A DNA stretch of 64,000 nt from Poriferisodalis sp965205175 (GTDB lineage: Bacteria > Actinomycetota > Acidimicrobiia > Acidimicrobiales > Poriferisodalaceae): contig NZ_OZ242038.1 of the NCBI RefSeq assembly GCF_965205175.1, positions 1,116,001 through 1,180,000 on the forward strand, in the 5' to 3' direction. The notes under the pieces were generated by a model. That model made no database searches. It worked only from the letters and a program-made list of their open reading frames with translations, and was not told where the DNA came from. Positions within the stretch are counted from its first letter, which is position 1. Each line of letters begins with the position of its first letter. Shown one piece after another: positions 39,768 to 47,989 of the stretch. The position numbers and the translations under genes are program-made.

Positions 39768-40913
39768 ATGGCTGACTCTGACATCAAGGCGCTCACGGGC
39801 GGGCTCGACGTGCCCGAGTTCTCCACGACGGCGTTCACGACGGCGCCGCCGTTGGCCGAGGCCACGGTGGCGATCGTGACGTCGGCGTCGTTGCACCATC
39901 CCGACCAGGACGACTTCGCGCCGACCGACACCGGCTATCGAGTGCTCGACGGCAGCCGTCGAGACTACGTGTGCGGCCACTGGAGCCCGAACTTCGACGC
40001 CACCGGGATCGCGCTGGATCTCAACACCGTGTTCCCCATCGACCGGCTCGACGAGCTGGCCGCAGACGGCACCGTCGGCCGAGTTTCCGATGTCCACCTC
40101 TCCTACGCGGGCAACCAGTTCGACCTGTCGGCAGTGCGCATGGACTCCGGCCCAGCGGGGGCCAGGTACCTGCGCGACCGCGAGGTGGACATTGCGCTGT
40201 TCACGCCCGTCTGACCGCTGTGCACGCGTACCGTGAGTACGCTCGCTCATGTCTTCGAAGCAGCCGGTCTCGCCACCGTGGCGCTGGGTTCCATCGGCAA
40301 CCACATTCAGGACACTGCGCCGCCGCGCGGGCTGTGGTGCGACTTCCCGCTCGGACGCCCGCTCGGCAAGCCCAACGACGCCGACTTCCAGCACCGGGTG
40401 CTGGCGCATGCCTTCGGTCTGCTGAGGGCGCCCGAGCCGGTCGTGGAGACGTTCGCCGAGTCGATCCACGACGACGGCACTGCGGTGATGTCGTGCGAGC
40501 TGCCGCCTCGCCACGACCCCGGCCTGCATCCCGCCGTGGACGAGGCCCGAGGTCTGCTGCCCGCCTATGAGCGCGCCGTGGCCAAGCTGGGCAACCGGTC
40601 AGGCGCCGGTCGCGTCGTGACGGCCGAGGACATTCCAGCGGCGGTGCAGTCGTTCGTCGCGGTCGCGGAGGGCACGCCGTGGAAGCAGGCAGGCATTCCG
40701 GGCATCCCTGCTCGTGTGGCCCAGGACATTCGCGGCTACTACGAGACCGCCGCGTTGGCGCTGGCCGAGCACGCACCGCCGGCGTGGGCCGGCGCACGCT
40801 GGTTCTTTGCTTCGACCGAAGCCGGCCGCGCCGTGATGGAGGCCCGCCAGGCCATGGCCGATGCAGGCGAGGCGCATCCCATCTGGTTCTATCTCGCGCC
40901 CGGCGACATGTAG
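39768..40913 (+). CDS. Predicted selenoprotein of the glycine/betaine/D-proline reductase B (GrdB/PrdB-like) family
   Basis: Two segments, 39768-40214 and 40215-40913, lie in the same frame and are separated only by TGA at 40212-40214. Read through as selenocysteine (residue 149), the 381-aa product is continuous. The first part ends RYLRDREVDIALFTPV. The TGA is followed by PLCTRT, giving U-x-x-C-T-R. Then comes VFEAAGLATVALGSIGN and the GRPLGKPND motif of the second half. In relatives as I recall them this is one polypeptide with a C-x-x-C or U-x-x-C at that spot, a redox centre. A hairpin at 40226-40242 fits a bacterial SECIS. Without Sec insertion one would see a 148-aa and a 226-aa protein (GTG 40233). 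Reaction and partner are unknown. Confidence 0.75.
40226..40242 (+). promoter_or_regulatory. SECIS-like stem-loop
   Basis: GCGTAC (40226-40231) and GTACGC (40237-40242) pair perfectly around the loop CGTGA, starting 12 bases after the TGA. The loop G at 40233 is in the first two loop positions and 19 bases after the TGA, within the spacing of known bacterial SECIS elements. Confidence 0.65.
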
Positions 40914-40964
40914 CGACGGCGCTGCAGCTGTCCAAGCAGACACGCGAAGCAGCAGCCTGCTGAC

Positions 40965-42221
40965 ATGGGTCGCCTGATCGGCCGGCCGTTCCACGGCTGG
41001 CGCGTGGCATGGGCCGGATTCTGGGTGCTGTTCATCGTGTACGGCATCCAGTTCAGCTACGGCACCTTCGAGGGGGCCATCAGCGCCGAGGAAGGCTGGT
41101 CGGCGACATGGCTGCAGCTGGCCTACGCCCTCTACATCGGCGCATACAGCGCAGCGAGCGCGTGGGCTGGACTGCTCACAGATCGCTTCGGCCCCCGCAG
41201 GGTCATCGCCGTCGGCGCCGTGCTGCTTGCGACGGGCTACTTGGTGCTGTCGGCTGCCGGCAGCTTGGCGATGGTGTTCGTCGGCCTCGCGGTGATCGCG
41301 CCGTTGGGGATGTCGTCGTCGTGGGTTCCGGCGAATGCCACGGTGGTGCGCTGGTTCGTCGAGCGGCGAGGTCTGGCAACCGGCATCGTCGGATCGGGCG
41401 GCAGCGCCGGCGGCATCGTGGCGCCTCCGATCGCTGCCTGGCTCGTCGGGCAGTTCGGATGGCGCACGGCGATTGGAGTGATGGCGGTGGCGGGCAGCGC
41501 CCTCATGGCCGTTGCGGCCATGGTGTTCGAGCGTGACCCGGAGTCGATCGGCCAGCAACCCGACGGGCGCCTGCCCGGGCGCCGAGGCGGCGCTCGCACG
41601 CACACCGGCACACACCGGGGCGTGCCCGCCGTCGCATGGACGGCGCCTCAGGCGTGGCGCAGCACTGTGTTCTGGCGCATCTTCGGCATGTTCGCCTTGA
41701 CCTTCGTGGTGGTGTTCGTGCCGTTCGCGCATGGTGTGCAGTACGCCCGCAGCCTCGGATTCTCACCGCTGTGGTCCGCGGGTGTCATCAGCTCCATCGG
41801 CATCGGCGGACTCGTCGGCCGAATCGTGACCGGCCCCCTGTCGGACCACATAGACCGTCGCCGCGCCGTCATGCTGGCCTTGGCAATAGAGACGCTGTCA
41901 TTCGTGGGCATCGCGGCGGCGGACGGACTGGCGCTGCTCTACGTCTCCGCGATTGCTTTCGGCGTGTCCTACGGCGGCAGCGTGGCGGTATTCCCGGCGT
42001 TGGTGGCGGACTACTTCGGGCGCGCCCACGCCGGCGCCATCGTGGGCCGCGTCTTCGCCACTGCAGGGTCCTGCGCTGCGGTGGGTCCCTACGTCGCACA
42101 GCTGCTGCTGGGGACGACCGGTGGCTACGGCTGGACGTTCTCCTTGGCAGCAGCGTCGAATGCCTGCGCGCTCGCCTTGGCGTTCACGCTCCCGCGTCCG
42201 GCGCTGCTGCCTCGGAGCTGA
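40965..42221 (+). CDS. MFS transporter, monocarboxylate/oxalate (OFA)-like
   Basis: This is a 12-segment secondary transporter of 418 aa. The N-terminus FHGWRVAWAGFWVLFIVYG and GLLTDRFGPRRVIAVGA are typical of the monocarboxylate/OFA branch of MFS. The second half repeats the loop motif as GPLSDHIDRRRAVM. A polar central loop (about 190-225) joins the halves. ATG 40965 is used, 51 bp after the selenoprotein gene on the same strand, so it may be co-transcribed and supply or remove that enzyme's substrate. That link is inference. Confidence 0.85.
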   Translation: MGRLIGRPFHGWRVAWAGFWVLFIVYGIQFSYGTFEGAISAEEGWSATWLQLAYALYIGAYSAASAWAGLLTDRFGPRRVIAVGAVLLATGYLVLSAAGSLAMVFVGLAVIAPLGMSSSWVPANATVVRWFVERRGLATGIVGSGGSAGGIVAPPIAAWLVGQFGWRTAIGVMAVAGSALMAVAAMVFERDPESIGQQPDGRLPGRRGGARTHTGTHRGVPAVAWTAPQAWRSTVFWRIFGMFALTFVVVFVPFAHGVQYARSLGFSPLWSAGVISSIGIGGLVGRIVTGPLSDHIDRRRAVMLALAIETLSFVGIAAADGLALLYVSAIAFGVSYGGSVAVFPALVADYFGRAHAGAIVGRVFATAGSCAAVGPYVAQLLLGTTGGYGWTFSLAAASNACALALAFTLPRPALLPRS

Positions 42222-42361
42222 ACTCCCGAAGCGGCACCGGTGCAGTTCACGCTGCGTCTTGGGCAGTGTTCCGGGCTGCGAGGTAGCCTCGCTGGTTGCC
42301 GGCTCGCGTGAAGCAGTGCGCCTGTGGTCACGCTGCATTCACGATGCAGGAGGGGGATTCG

Positions 42362-45300
42362 ATGGCACTCGCGGACTTCAAGCTCGAGGATCGCTTCGAT
42401 CGCGTCGAGGGCGATGTGGCCATGTCGGGCGTGCAGGCGCTGCTGCGCGTGCTGCTCGATCAGCTCCGAGCCGACCGCCGTGACGGTCTGAACACCGCGG
42501 CGATGGTATCGGGCTACCGCGGCTCGCCGCTCGGCGGCATCGACACGCTGATGACCGCCAACGCCGAGGAGCTCAAGGCGAACAACATCACCTTCGAGCC
42601 CGGCCTCAACGAGGACCTTGGCGCTACCATCGTGTGGGGCAGCCAGCTGGCGAACCGCAACTTCGAGGGCCGCTACGACGGCGTGCTGGGCATGTGGTAC
42701 GGCAAGGCGCCTGGTGTAGACCGCTCGGGCGACGCCATCAGGCACGCCAACGTCTGCGGCGTGGACCCCAAGGGCGGCGTACTGCTCGTCGCCGGAGACG
42801 ACCCGGCGTCGAAATCCTCCACGCTGGCATCGGAGTCCGAGCCGGTGCTCATCCACTTCCAGACGCCGATCCTGTACCCGGGCTCGGTCCAGGAGGTCAT
42901 CGACTACGGGCGCTGGGGCTACGAGCTGTCCCGTTACAGCGGCCTGTGGTCGGCGCTCAAGATCATCACCAACGTGGCCGACGGCTACGCCACCACCAAG
43001 GTCGGACCCGGCCGGGTGTCGGCAGTGCGGCCCGAGTTCCAGTGGGAAGGCAAGCCCTGGGCCCACACCCAGCAGGATGCCCTGTTCGGCCCCAACGCCG
43101 TGCGCATGGAGCTGGAGATGCACGAAGGCCGCTTGGTCGCCGTGGACGCGTTCGTGAAGGCCAATCGGCTCAATCGCCAGACGCTCCCCACACGCGACGC
43201 GAAGATCGGTCTGGTCGCCGCCGGCAAGACCTACTACGACCTGCGCGAGGCGCTCGACCGCATGGGCCTCGACGACCTCGAGCTGGAGCGTCGCGGGGTC
43301 CGCATCTGGAAGCCGGCGGTGGTGTGGCCGCTGGAGCCGACGAGCCTGCGGGAGTTCGCTGACGGACTCGACGTCGTCGTCGTGGTGGAGGAGAAGCGCT
43401 CCGTCGTCGAGACGCTCATCAAGGAGAGCCTCTACGGCGTCGCAGATGCGCCGGCGGTGCTCGGCAAGCGTGACCAGCACGGCGGCTTCTGGTTCCCCGG
43501 CCACGGGGAGATGGACGCTGATCTCATCGCGCGCAAGATTCGGCCGTTCCTCGTCGATCGGCTCGGACCTGACGGCATCGGGCCGGCCGTCCCGGAGCGC
43601 ATCACCATCCCGCTCGCCGTGACCACCTCCAAGGGAGACAAGGCCGCCGGACGCACGCCGGGCTTCTGCTCGGGCTGTCCGCACAACCGCTCCACCTGGG
43701 TGCCGGAAGGCTCCGAAGCAGGCGGCGGCATCGGCTGTCACGGCATGGCGGCCATGACGCCCACGCGCAACGTGCGCGGCACCACCCAGATGGGCGGCGA
43801 GGGCTGCCAGTGGGTGGGCGCAGCGCCGTTCGTGACGATGCAGCACCGCTTCCAGAACATCGGCGACGGCACGTACCACCACTCCGGTTCGCTGGCACTG
43901 CGCCAGGCGGTGGCCGCCGGCACCAACGTCACGTTCAAGATCCTCTACAACGGCGCGGTCGCCATGACCGGCGGCCAGGACGTGGACGGCGGCATGGCAG
44001 TGCCGGAGCTGACCCGCTCCGTGCACGCCGAAGGCGTGGCCAAGGTCATGGTGGTCACTGACGACCCGTCCAAGTACCCCGCGGACGCGCAGTTCGCCCC
44101 TGACACCGACGTCTGGCACCGCGACCGCATGGACGAGGCGCAGCGTCTGCTGCGCGAGATCGAAGGCTGCACCGTGCTGATCTACGACCAGGCGTGCGCT
44201 GCTGAGCTGCGGCGCGACCGCAAGCGGGGCAAGGTGGCTGAGCCCAGCATCCGGGTGTTCATCAACGAGGCGGTCTGCGAGGGCTGCGGCGACTGCGGCG
44301 TCAAGTCCAGCTGCCTGAGCGTGCAGCCGGTCGAGACCGAGTTCGGCCGCAAGACACAGATTCATCAGTCCTCCTGCAACAAGGACTTCACCTGCCTCGA
44401 CGGCGACTGCCCGGCGTTCATCGAAGTGGTCCCTGCCGGGAAGGTCGCCACCAAGGCCACGGTGGCCGTCGCTCACATCGGCGACGATCTGCCCGAGCCG
44501 GACCGCATCGACGAAGGCAACATCTTGATGATGGGCATCGGCGGCACCGGTGTCGTCACCGTGAACCAGATGCTCGCGACAGCCGTGCTGCTCGACGGCA
44601 AGGTCGCCAACGGCCTCGATCAGACCGGGCTGGCCCAAAAGGGCGGACCGGTGCTGTCCAACCTGAAGGTTCGACGCTTCGACGCGGCAGTCGACGATGC
44701 CGCCGGCGACGAGGCGAGCGAGGCAAACAGCGAGGCAAACAAGGTCGGCGTCGGCGAGGCCGATGCCTACATCGTGTTCGACCTGCTGACCGGTACCAAT
44801 CCGGCGAATCTCGACAAAGCGCAGGCAGGCAAGACCGTGGCCGTGGTGTCGTCCTCGAAGGTGCCCACCACTTCGATGGTGCGCGATACGGCTGCCGAGT
44901 TTCCCGAGTGGACGGCATTCCAGCGGGTCATCGACGAGTCCACCAGCCCGGAGCGCAACGTGTACTTCGATGCGGGAACGCTCGCGGACAGCCTGTTCCG
45001 CTCGCATATGCCGGCGAACGTGCTGGTGGTGGGCGCCGCATACCAAGCCGGGGTGATCCCGATCAGCGCAGCCGCGATCGAGCGCGCCATAGAGCTGAAC
45101 GGCGTGGCAGTGGAGATGAACACCCAAGCCTTTCGTATCGGCCGCAAGATCGTGCTCGACCCGGACTTCCTCGCGACCTTGGAGGTGGATCGGACCGGCA
45201 GGGCCAAGCGCTCCGAGGGTCCGTCCCGCCGCGAGCAGCATCTGATGGATGCCGTACCCGACCAGTCCGAGGAGCTTGCTCGGCTGTTGCGAATCCGCGT

Positions 45301-45886
45301 CCCGGACTTGGTGGCCTACCAGAACCATGCCTATGCGGCGGCCTACGCCGAGTTTGTGGCGAAGGTGCGCAAGGCGGAGGCTGCGGCGGGCAGCGAGACA
45401 GCGTTGGGCGAAGCCGTCGCTCGCTACCTCTACAAGCTCATGGCCTACAAGGACGAGTACGAGGTGGCGCGCCTGCACCGCTCGAAGTCCTTCCAGCACG
45501 CAGTCCGCAACCAGTTCGGCGACCAGTCAACGGTCACCTACAAGCTGCACCCGCCGTTCATGCGGCGCATGGGTGTGTCTCGCAAGATCGGCCTTCGCCG
45601 CTCGGGCGATGTCGCTTTCGCACTGCTGGAGCGGATGAAGGGCTTGCGCGGCGGTGCCTTGGACGTCTTTGGCAGGACCGCTCATCGGCGGATGGAACGG
45701 GAGCTGATCGACGAGTACCGTGGCATGGTCGAGCGGGCGCTCGACACGCTCGCAGCGGGCGATGATGCCGCATACGAGCGAGCTGTGCAGATCGCGGAGC
45801 TGCCTGATGTGATCCGCGGGTACGAGGACATCAAGGAGCGCAACGTGGAGCAGTTCCGGGCTCGGGCAGCGGAACTCGGCGCCTGA
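42362..45886 (+). CDS. Indolepyruvate:ferredoxin oxidoreductase family protein (fused subunits)
   Basis: This is a TPP-dependent 2-oxoacid oxidoreductase producing acyl-CoA and reduced ferredoxin, 1174 aa. Order: an alpha-type pyrimidine domain (VSGYRGSPLGGIDTLM near residue 50), a TPP-binding domain (FCSGCPHNRSTWVPEG, then GGIGCHGMAAM), a Cys-rich iron-sulfur insert (CEGCGDCGVKSSC; CNKDFTCLDGDC), a gamma-type domain (MMGIGGTGVVTVNQML, QTGLAQKGGPVLS) and a C-terminal tail domain. ATG 42362 follows AGGAGGGGG. A TAGCCT box at 42284-42289 would give a ~66-base leader, or a leaderless start at TTG 42296. It leads an operon of four genes. Aryl or branched substrates are both possible. Confidence 0.92.
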   Translation: MALADFKLEDRFDRVEGDVAMSGVQALLRVLLDQLRADRRDGLNTAAMVSGYRGSPLGGIDTLMTANAEELKANNITFEPGLNEDLGATIVWGSQLANRNFEGRYDGVLGMWYGKAPGVDRSGDAIRHANVCGVDPKGGVLLVAGDDPASKSSTLASESEPVLIHFQTPILYPGSVQEVIDYGRWGYELSRYSGLWSALKIITNVADGYATTKVGPGRVSAVRPEFQWEGKPWAHTQQDALFGPNAVRMELEMHEGRLVAVDAFVKANRLNRQTLPTRDAKIGLVAAGKTYYDLREALDRMGLDDLELERRGVRIWKPAVVWPLEPTSLREFADGLDVVVVVEEKRSVVETLIKESLYGVADAPAVLGKRDQHGGFWFPGHGEMDADLIARKIRPFLVDRLGPDGIGPAVPERITIPLAVTTSKGDKAAGRTPGFCSGCPHNRSTWVPEGSEAGGGIGCHGMAAMTPTRNVRGTTQMGGEGCQWVGAAPFVTMQHRFQNIGDGTYHHSGSLALRQAVAAGTNVTFKILYNGAVAMTGGQDVDGGMAVPELTRSVHAEGVAKVMVVTDDPSKYPADAQFAPDTDVWHRDRMDEAQRLLREIEGCTVLIYDQACAAELRRDRKRGKVAEPSIRVFINEAVCEGCGDCGVKSSCLSVQPVETEFGRKTQIHQSSCNKDFTCLDGDCPAFIEVVPAGKVATKATVAVAHIGDDLPEPDRIDEGNILMMGIGGTGVVTVNQMLATAVLLDGKVANGLDQTGLAQKGGPVLSNLKVRRFDAAVDDAAGDEASEANSEANKVGVGEADAYIVFDLLTGTNPANLDKAQAGKTVAVVSSSKVPTTSMVRDTAAEFPEWTAFQRVIDESTSPERNVYFDAGTLADSLFRSHMPANVLVVGAAYQAGVIPISAAAIERAIELNGVAVEMNTQAFRIGRKIVLDPDFLATLEVDRTGRAKRSEGPSRREQHLMDAVPDQSEELARLLRIRVPDLVAYQNHAYAAAYAEFVAKVRKAEAAAGSETALGEAVARYLYKLMAYKDEYEVARLHRSKSFQHAVRNQFGDQSTVTYKLHPPFMRRMGVSRKIGLRRSGDVAFALLERMKGLRGGALDVFGRTAHRRMERELIDEYRGMVERALDTLAAGDDAAYERAVQIAELPDVIRGYEDIKERNVEQFRARAAELGA

Positions 45887-45896
45887 CCGGCCTCAC

Positions 45897-46826
45897 GTGG
45901 CTGCCAATCGGCCCGAAGGGCATACGCCGAGCGCTCCGGCATGGTGTGCCGTCGACTTTCCCGAGGTCACCGCGTATTCGATGATCTTCTCGCGGGGGCC
46001 GGACAATGCCGAGGTGCTGGCGGGGCTGCGGGCCGCGCTGACCGACAGCGAGGACGCACCTGACCACCTCGAACGAGCGAGGGTGGTGAACTTCACCGAC
46101 GACGGCGACGATGCGGCGCAGGCTGCGGGCGCAGTCGAGACCGTGTTCTTGGCCTACTGGGTGAACCCACAGGTGTGGAAGCGCTTCTGCGACAGCTGCG
46201 ACGCATTGAGGCGCGCCGGGGTCTACTGCGAGACGGCCCTCATTCCCGCCGAGCGCTGGGAGACCATTGCCGGCACCAAGCGGCCGCTGCCCGGCGTTCG
46301 CAACCTGACCTCGGTGAAGTTCACCGAACTGCACGACTACTGGGGCGCAGCGCGGGACCGCATGGCGGCGAGCGAGCATGATCGCTTCGAAGCGACACCC
46401 GGCTCGCCGCTGCCGGCCAACCTGTGTCTGATCCGTTCGGGTCAGAAATGGGACGAGTGCCTCGCCGACGAGCGGGAGCGGTACTTCGCCGACATCGAGC
46501 CGAAGCTGCGGGCCGGCATCGACTTTCTGGCCCGCAACCGGGACACGGGCTGCATCTGCGGCCGCTTCCTGCGGGAGCAGAACCTCGACGGGGACGACCT
46601 GGAGTCCACCAGCTTCGTGGGCTGGTTCGAGGACTTGGCCTCGCTGGAGGCGTGGTCTCGCTCGCACTCCACGCATTTGGCCATCTTCCACACGTTTCTC
46701 TCGACGGTTCAGCTGCTCGGACGCCCGCCCAAGCTGCGCCTGTGGCACGAGGTGTCGGTGCTGCCCGAAGGCGGCGTGCAGCTGCACCAGCCCGCACTGT
46801 CGCCGCTGGCTGAGCTGGTGACGTGA
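45897..46826 (+). CDS. Aldoxime dehydratase-like haem protein (phenylacetaldoxime dehydratase family)
   Basis: This family dehydrates aldoximes to nitriles using ferrous haem b. The 309-aa protein shows the family's landmarks: HDYWGAARDRMAAS, NLCLIRSGQKWDEC, and near the end SHSTHLAIFHTF followed by LRLWHEVSVLPEGG. A His in that THLAIF segment is the expected proximal haem ligand. It starts 10 bp after the oxidoreductase stop and overlaps the next gene by four bases, so it is co-translated with both. No nitrilase or nitrile hydratase is nearby, which is unusual. The family call rests on remembered motifs. Confidence 0.8.
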   Translation: MAANRPEGHTPSAPAWCAVDFPEVTAYSMIFSRGPDNAEVLAGLRAALTDSEDAPDHLERARVVNFTDDGDDAAQAAGAVETVFLAYWVNPQVWKRFCDSCDALRRAGVYCETALIPAERWETIAGTKRPLPGVRNLTSVKFTELHDYWGAARDRMAASEHDRFEATPGSPLPANLCLIRSGQKWDECLADERERYFADIEPKLRAGIDFLARNRDTGCICGRFLREQNLDGDDLESTSFVGWFEDLASLEAWSRSHSTHLAIFHTFLSTVQLLGRPPKLRLWHEVSVLPEGGVQLHQPALSPLAELVT

Positions 46827-47989
46827 GTCGGCTGTCCCGGGACACGATGCGTGGCACTGCGCCGGTGCCGGATCCGGTGGACGGCTTGGATGTGGCGTCC
46901 TGCGCGCTCGATCTCGTGGGCCGCACGCCGATGGTTCGGCTGGGGCGGGTCGCACCGCACCTCGCCACCCCGGTCGTCGCGAAGCTGGAGACCGTCAACC
47001 CCGGCGGTTCGGTGAAGGACCGAGCTGCGGTCGCCATGATCGATGCTGCCGAGGCCGCTGGGCACCTGAAGCCTGGCGACGTCATTGTGGAGCCCACGTC
47101 GGGCAACACCGGCGTGGGCTTGGCGATGGTGGCGGCCCAACGCGGCTACCGCTGCATCTTCGTGTGTACCGACAAGGTCGCGCCGGAGAAAGTCGCCCTG
47201 CTGCGTGCCTACGGCGCCGAGGTGGTGGTGTGCCCGGCCAAGGTCGCCCCGCAAGACCCGCGCTCCTACTACTCCACAGCGGCGCGGCTGCGCAGCGAGA
47301 CGCCCCGAGCCTTCTCGCCGGACCAGTACTCCAACCAGAACAACCCGCTGGCGCACTATCGCACGACAGGGCCGGAGATCTGGGCGCAGACAGCCGGGCG
47401 GGTCACGCACTTCGTGGCCGGCGCGGGCACCGGCGGTACCGTCAGCGGCGTCGGGCGCTTCCTGAAGGAGCAGAACCCGGCAATCCAGATCGTGGTGGCC
47501 GACCCGCCTGAGTCGGTGTACGCGGGCGGTGACGGGCGACCCTATCTCGTGGAGGGCATCGGTGAGGACTTCTGGCCCGAGACCTACCACGCGGAGATCG
47601 TGGATCGAGTGGTTGCGGTCACCGATGCCGACTCGTTTGCCATGGCACGTCGGGTCACCGCCGCCGAGGGTCTGCTGGTCGGCGGGTCGGGCGGAACGGC
47701 GGTGACCGGCGCGCTGCGAGTGGCCGGCGAATTGGACGCCGCGGGGCGCGCAGCTGAGTCGCTGGTGGTCACGCTGATTCCGGATTCGGGCCGTCTGTAC
47801 CTGAGCCGTGTCTTCGACGACGACTGGCTGGAGTCCCACGGTCTGCGACCGGACCACGAGGTCTGTGACGTCTGCTGCGGCGCAGTCTGTCTCGATGACG
47901 TCTGTGCTGGAGTCGACTCCCGCCAGGTCAGCCCCGACGATGCCGGTGCCCGTGCTGTTCCTGCCGTGACGGTCGGCGGTGACGGCTGA
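46823..47989 (+). CDS. Cystathionine beta-synthase / cysteine synthase-like enzyme with Cys-rich tail
   Basis: This is a fold-type II PLP enzyme of 388 aa. The PLP Lys lies in NPGGSVKDRAAV, the substrate loop is PTSGNTGVG, and the phosphate-binding loop is GAGTGGTVSGVG. GIGEDFWPETY is typical of the CBS rather than the CysK branch. The regulatory CBS domains are absent. Instead the C-terminus carries CDVCCGAVCLDDVC (six Cys in 14 residues, about 354-367), possibly a metal or redox site. GTG 46823 overlaps the aldoxime dehydratase stop. With the next gene it could form a methionine-to-cysteine transsulfuration pair. Confidence 0.88.
   Translation: MSRLSRDTMRGTAPVPDPVDGLDVASCALDLVGRTPMVRLGRVAPHLATPVVAKLETVNPGGSVKDRAAVAMIDAAEAAGHLKPGDVIVEPTSGNTGVGLAMVAAQRGYRCIFVCTDKVAPEKVALLRAYGAEVVVCPAKVAPQDPRSYYSTAARLRSETPRAFSPDQYSNQNNPLAHYRTTGPEIWAQTAGRVTHFVAGAGTGGTVSGVGRFLKEQNPAIQIVVADPPESVYAGGDGRPYLVEGIGEDFWPETYHAEIVDRVVAVTDADSFAMARRVTAAEGLLVGGSGGTAVTGALRVAGELDAAGRAAESLVVTLIPDSGRLYLSRVFDDDWLESHGLRPDHEVCDVCCGAVCLDDVCAGVDSRQVSPDDAGARAVPAVTVGGDG

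Noticed and set aside
39768..40214. Two separate genes, 39768-40214 and 40233-40913
   Set aside because: They share one frame, are split by a single TGA in a U-x-x-C-T context, have no ribosome-binding site between them, and together make one family-length protein. Selenocysteine read-through is the simpler reading, although not proven.
42125..45499. A 1124-codon open frame antisense to the indolepyruvate oxidoreductase gene (and similar long antisense frames elsewhere)
   Set aside because: In very GC-rich DNA the strand opposite a gene often lacks stops. The translation shows no family motifs, while the plus strand encodes a clear conserved enzyme.
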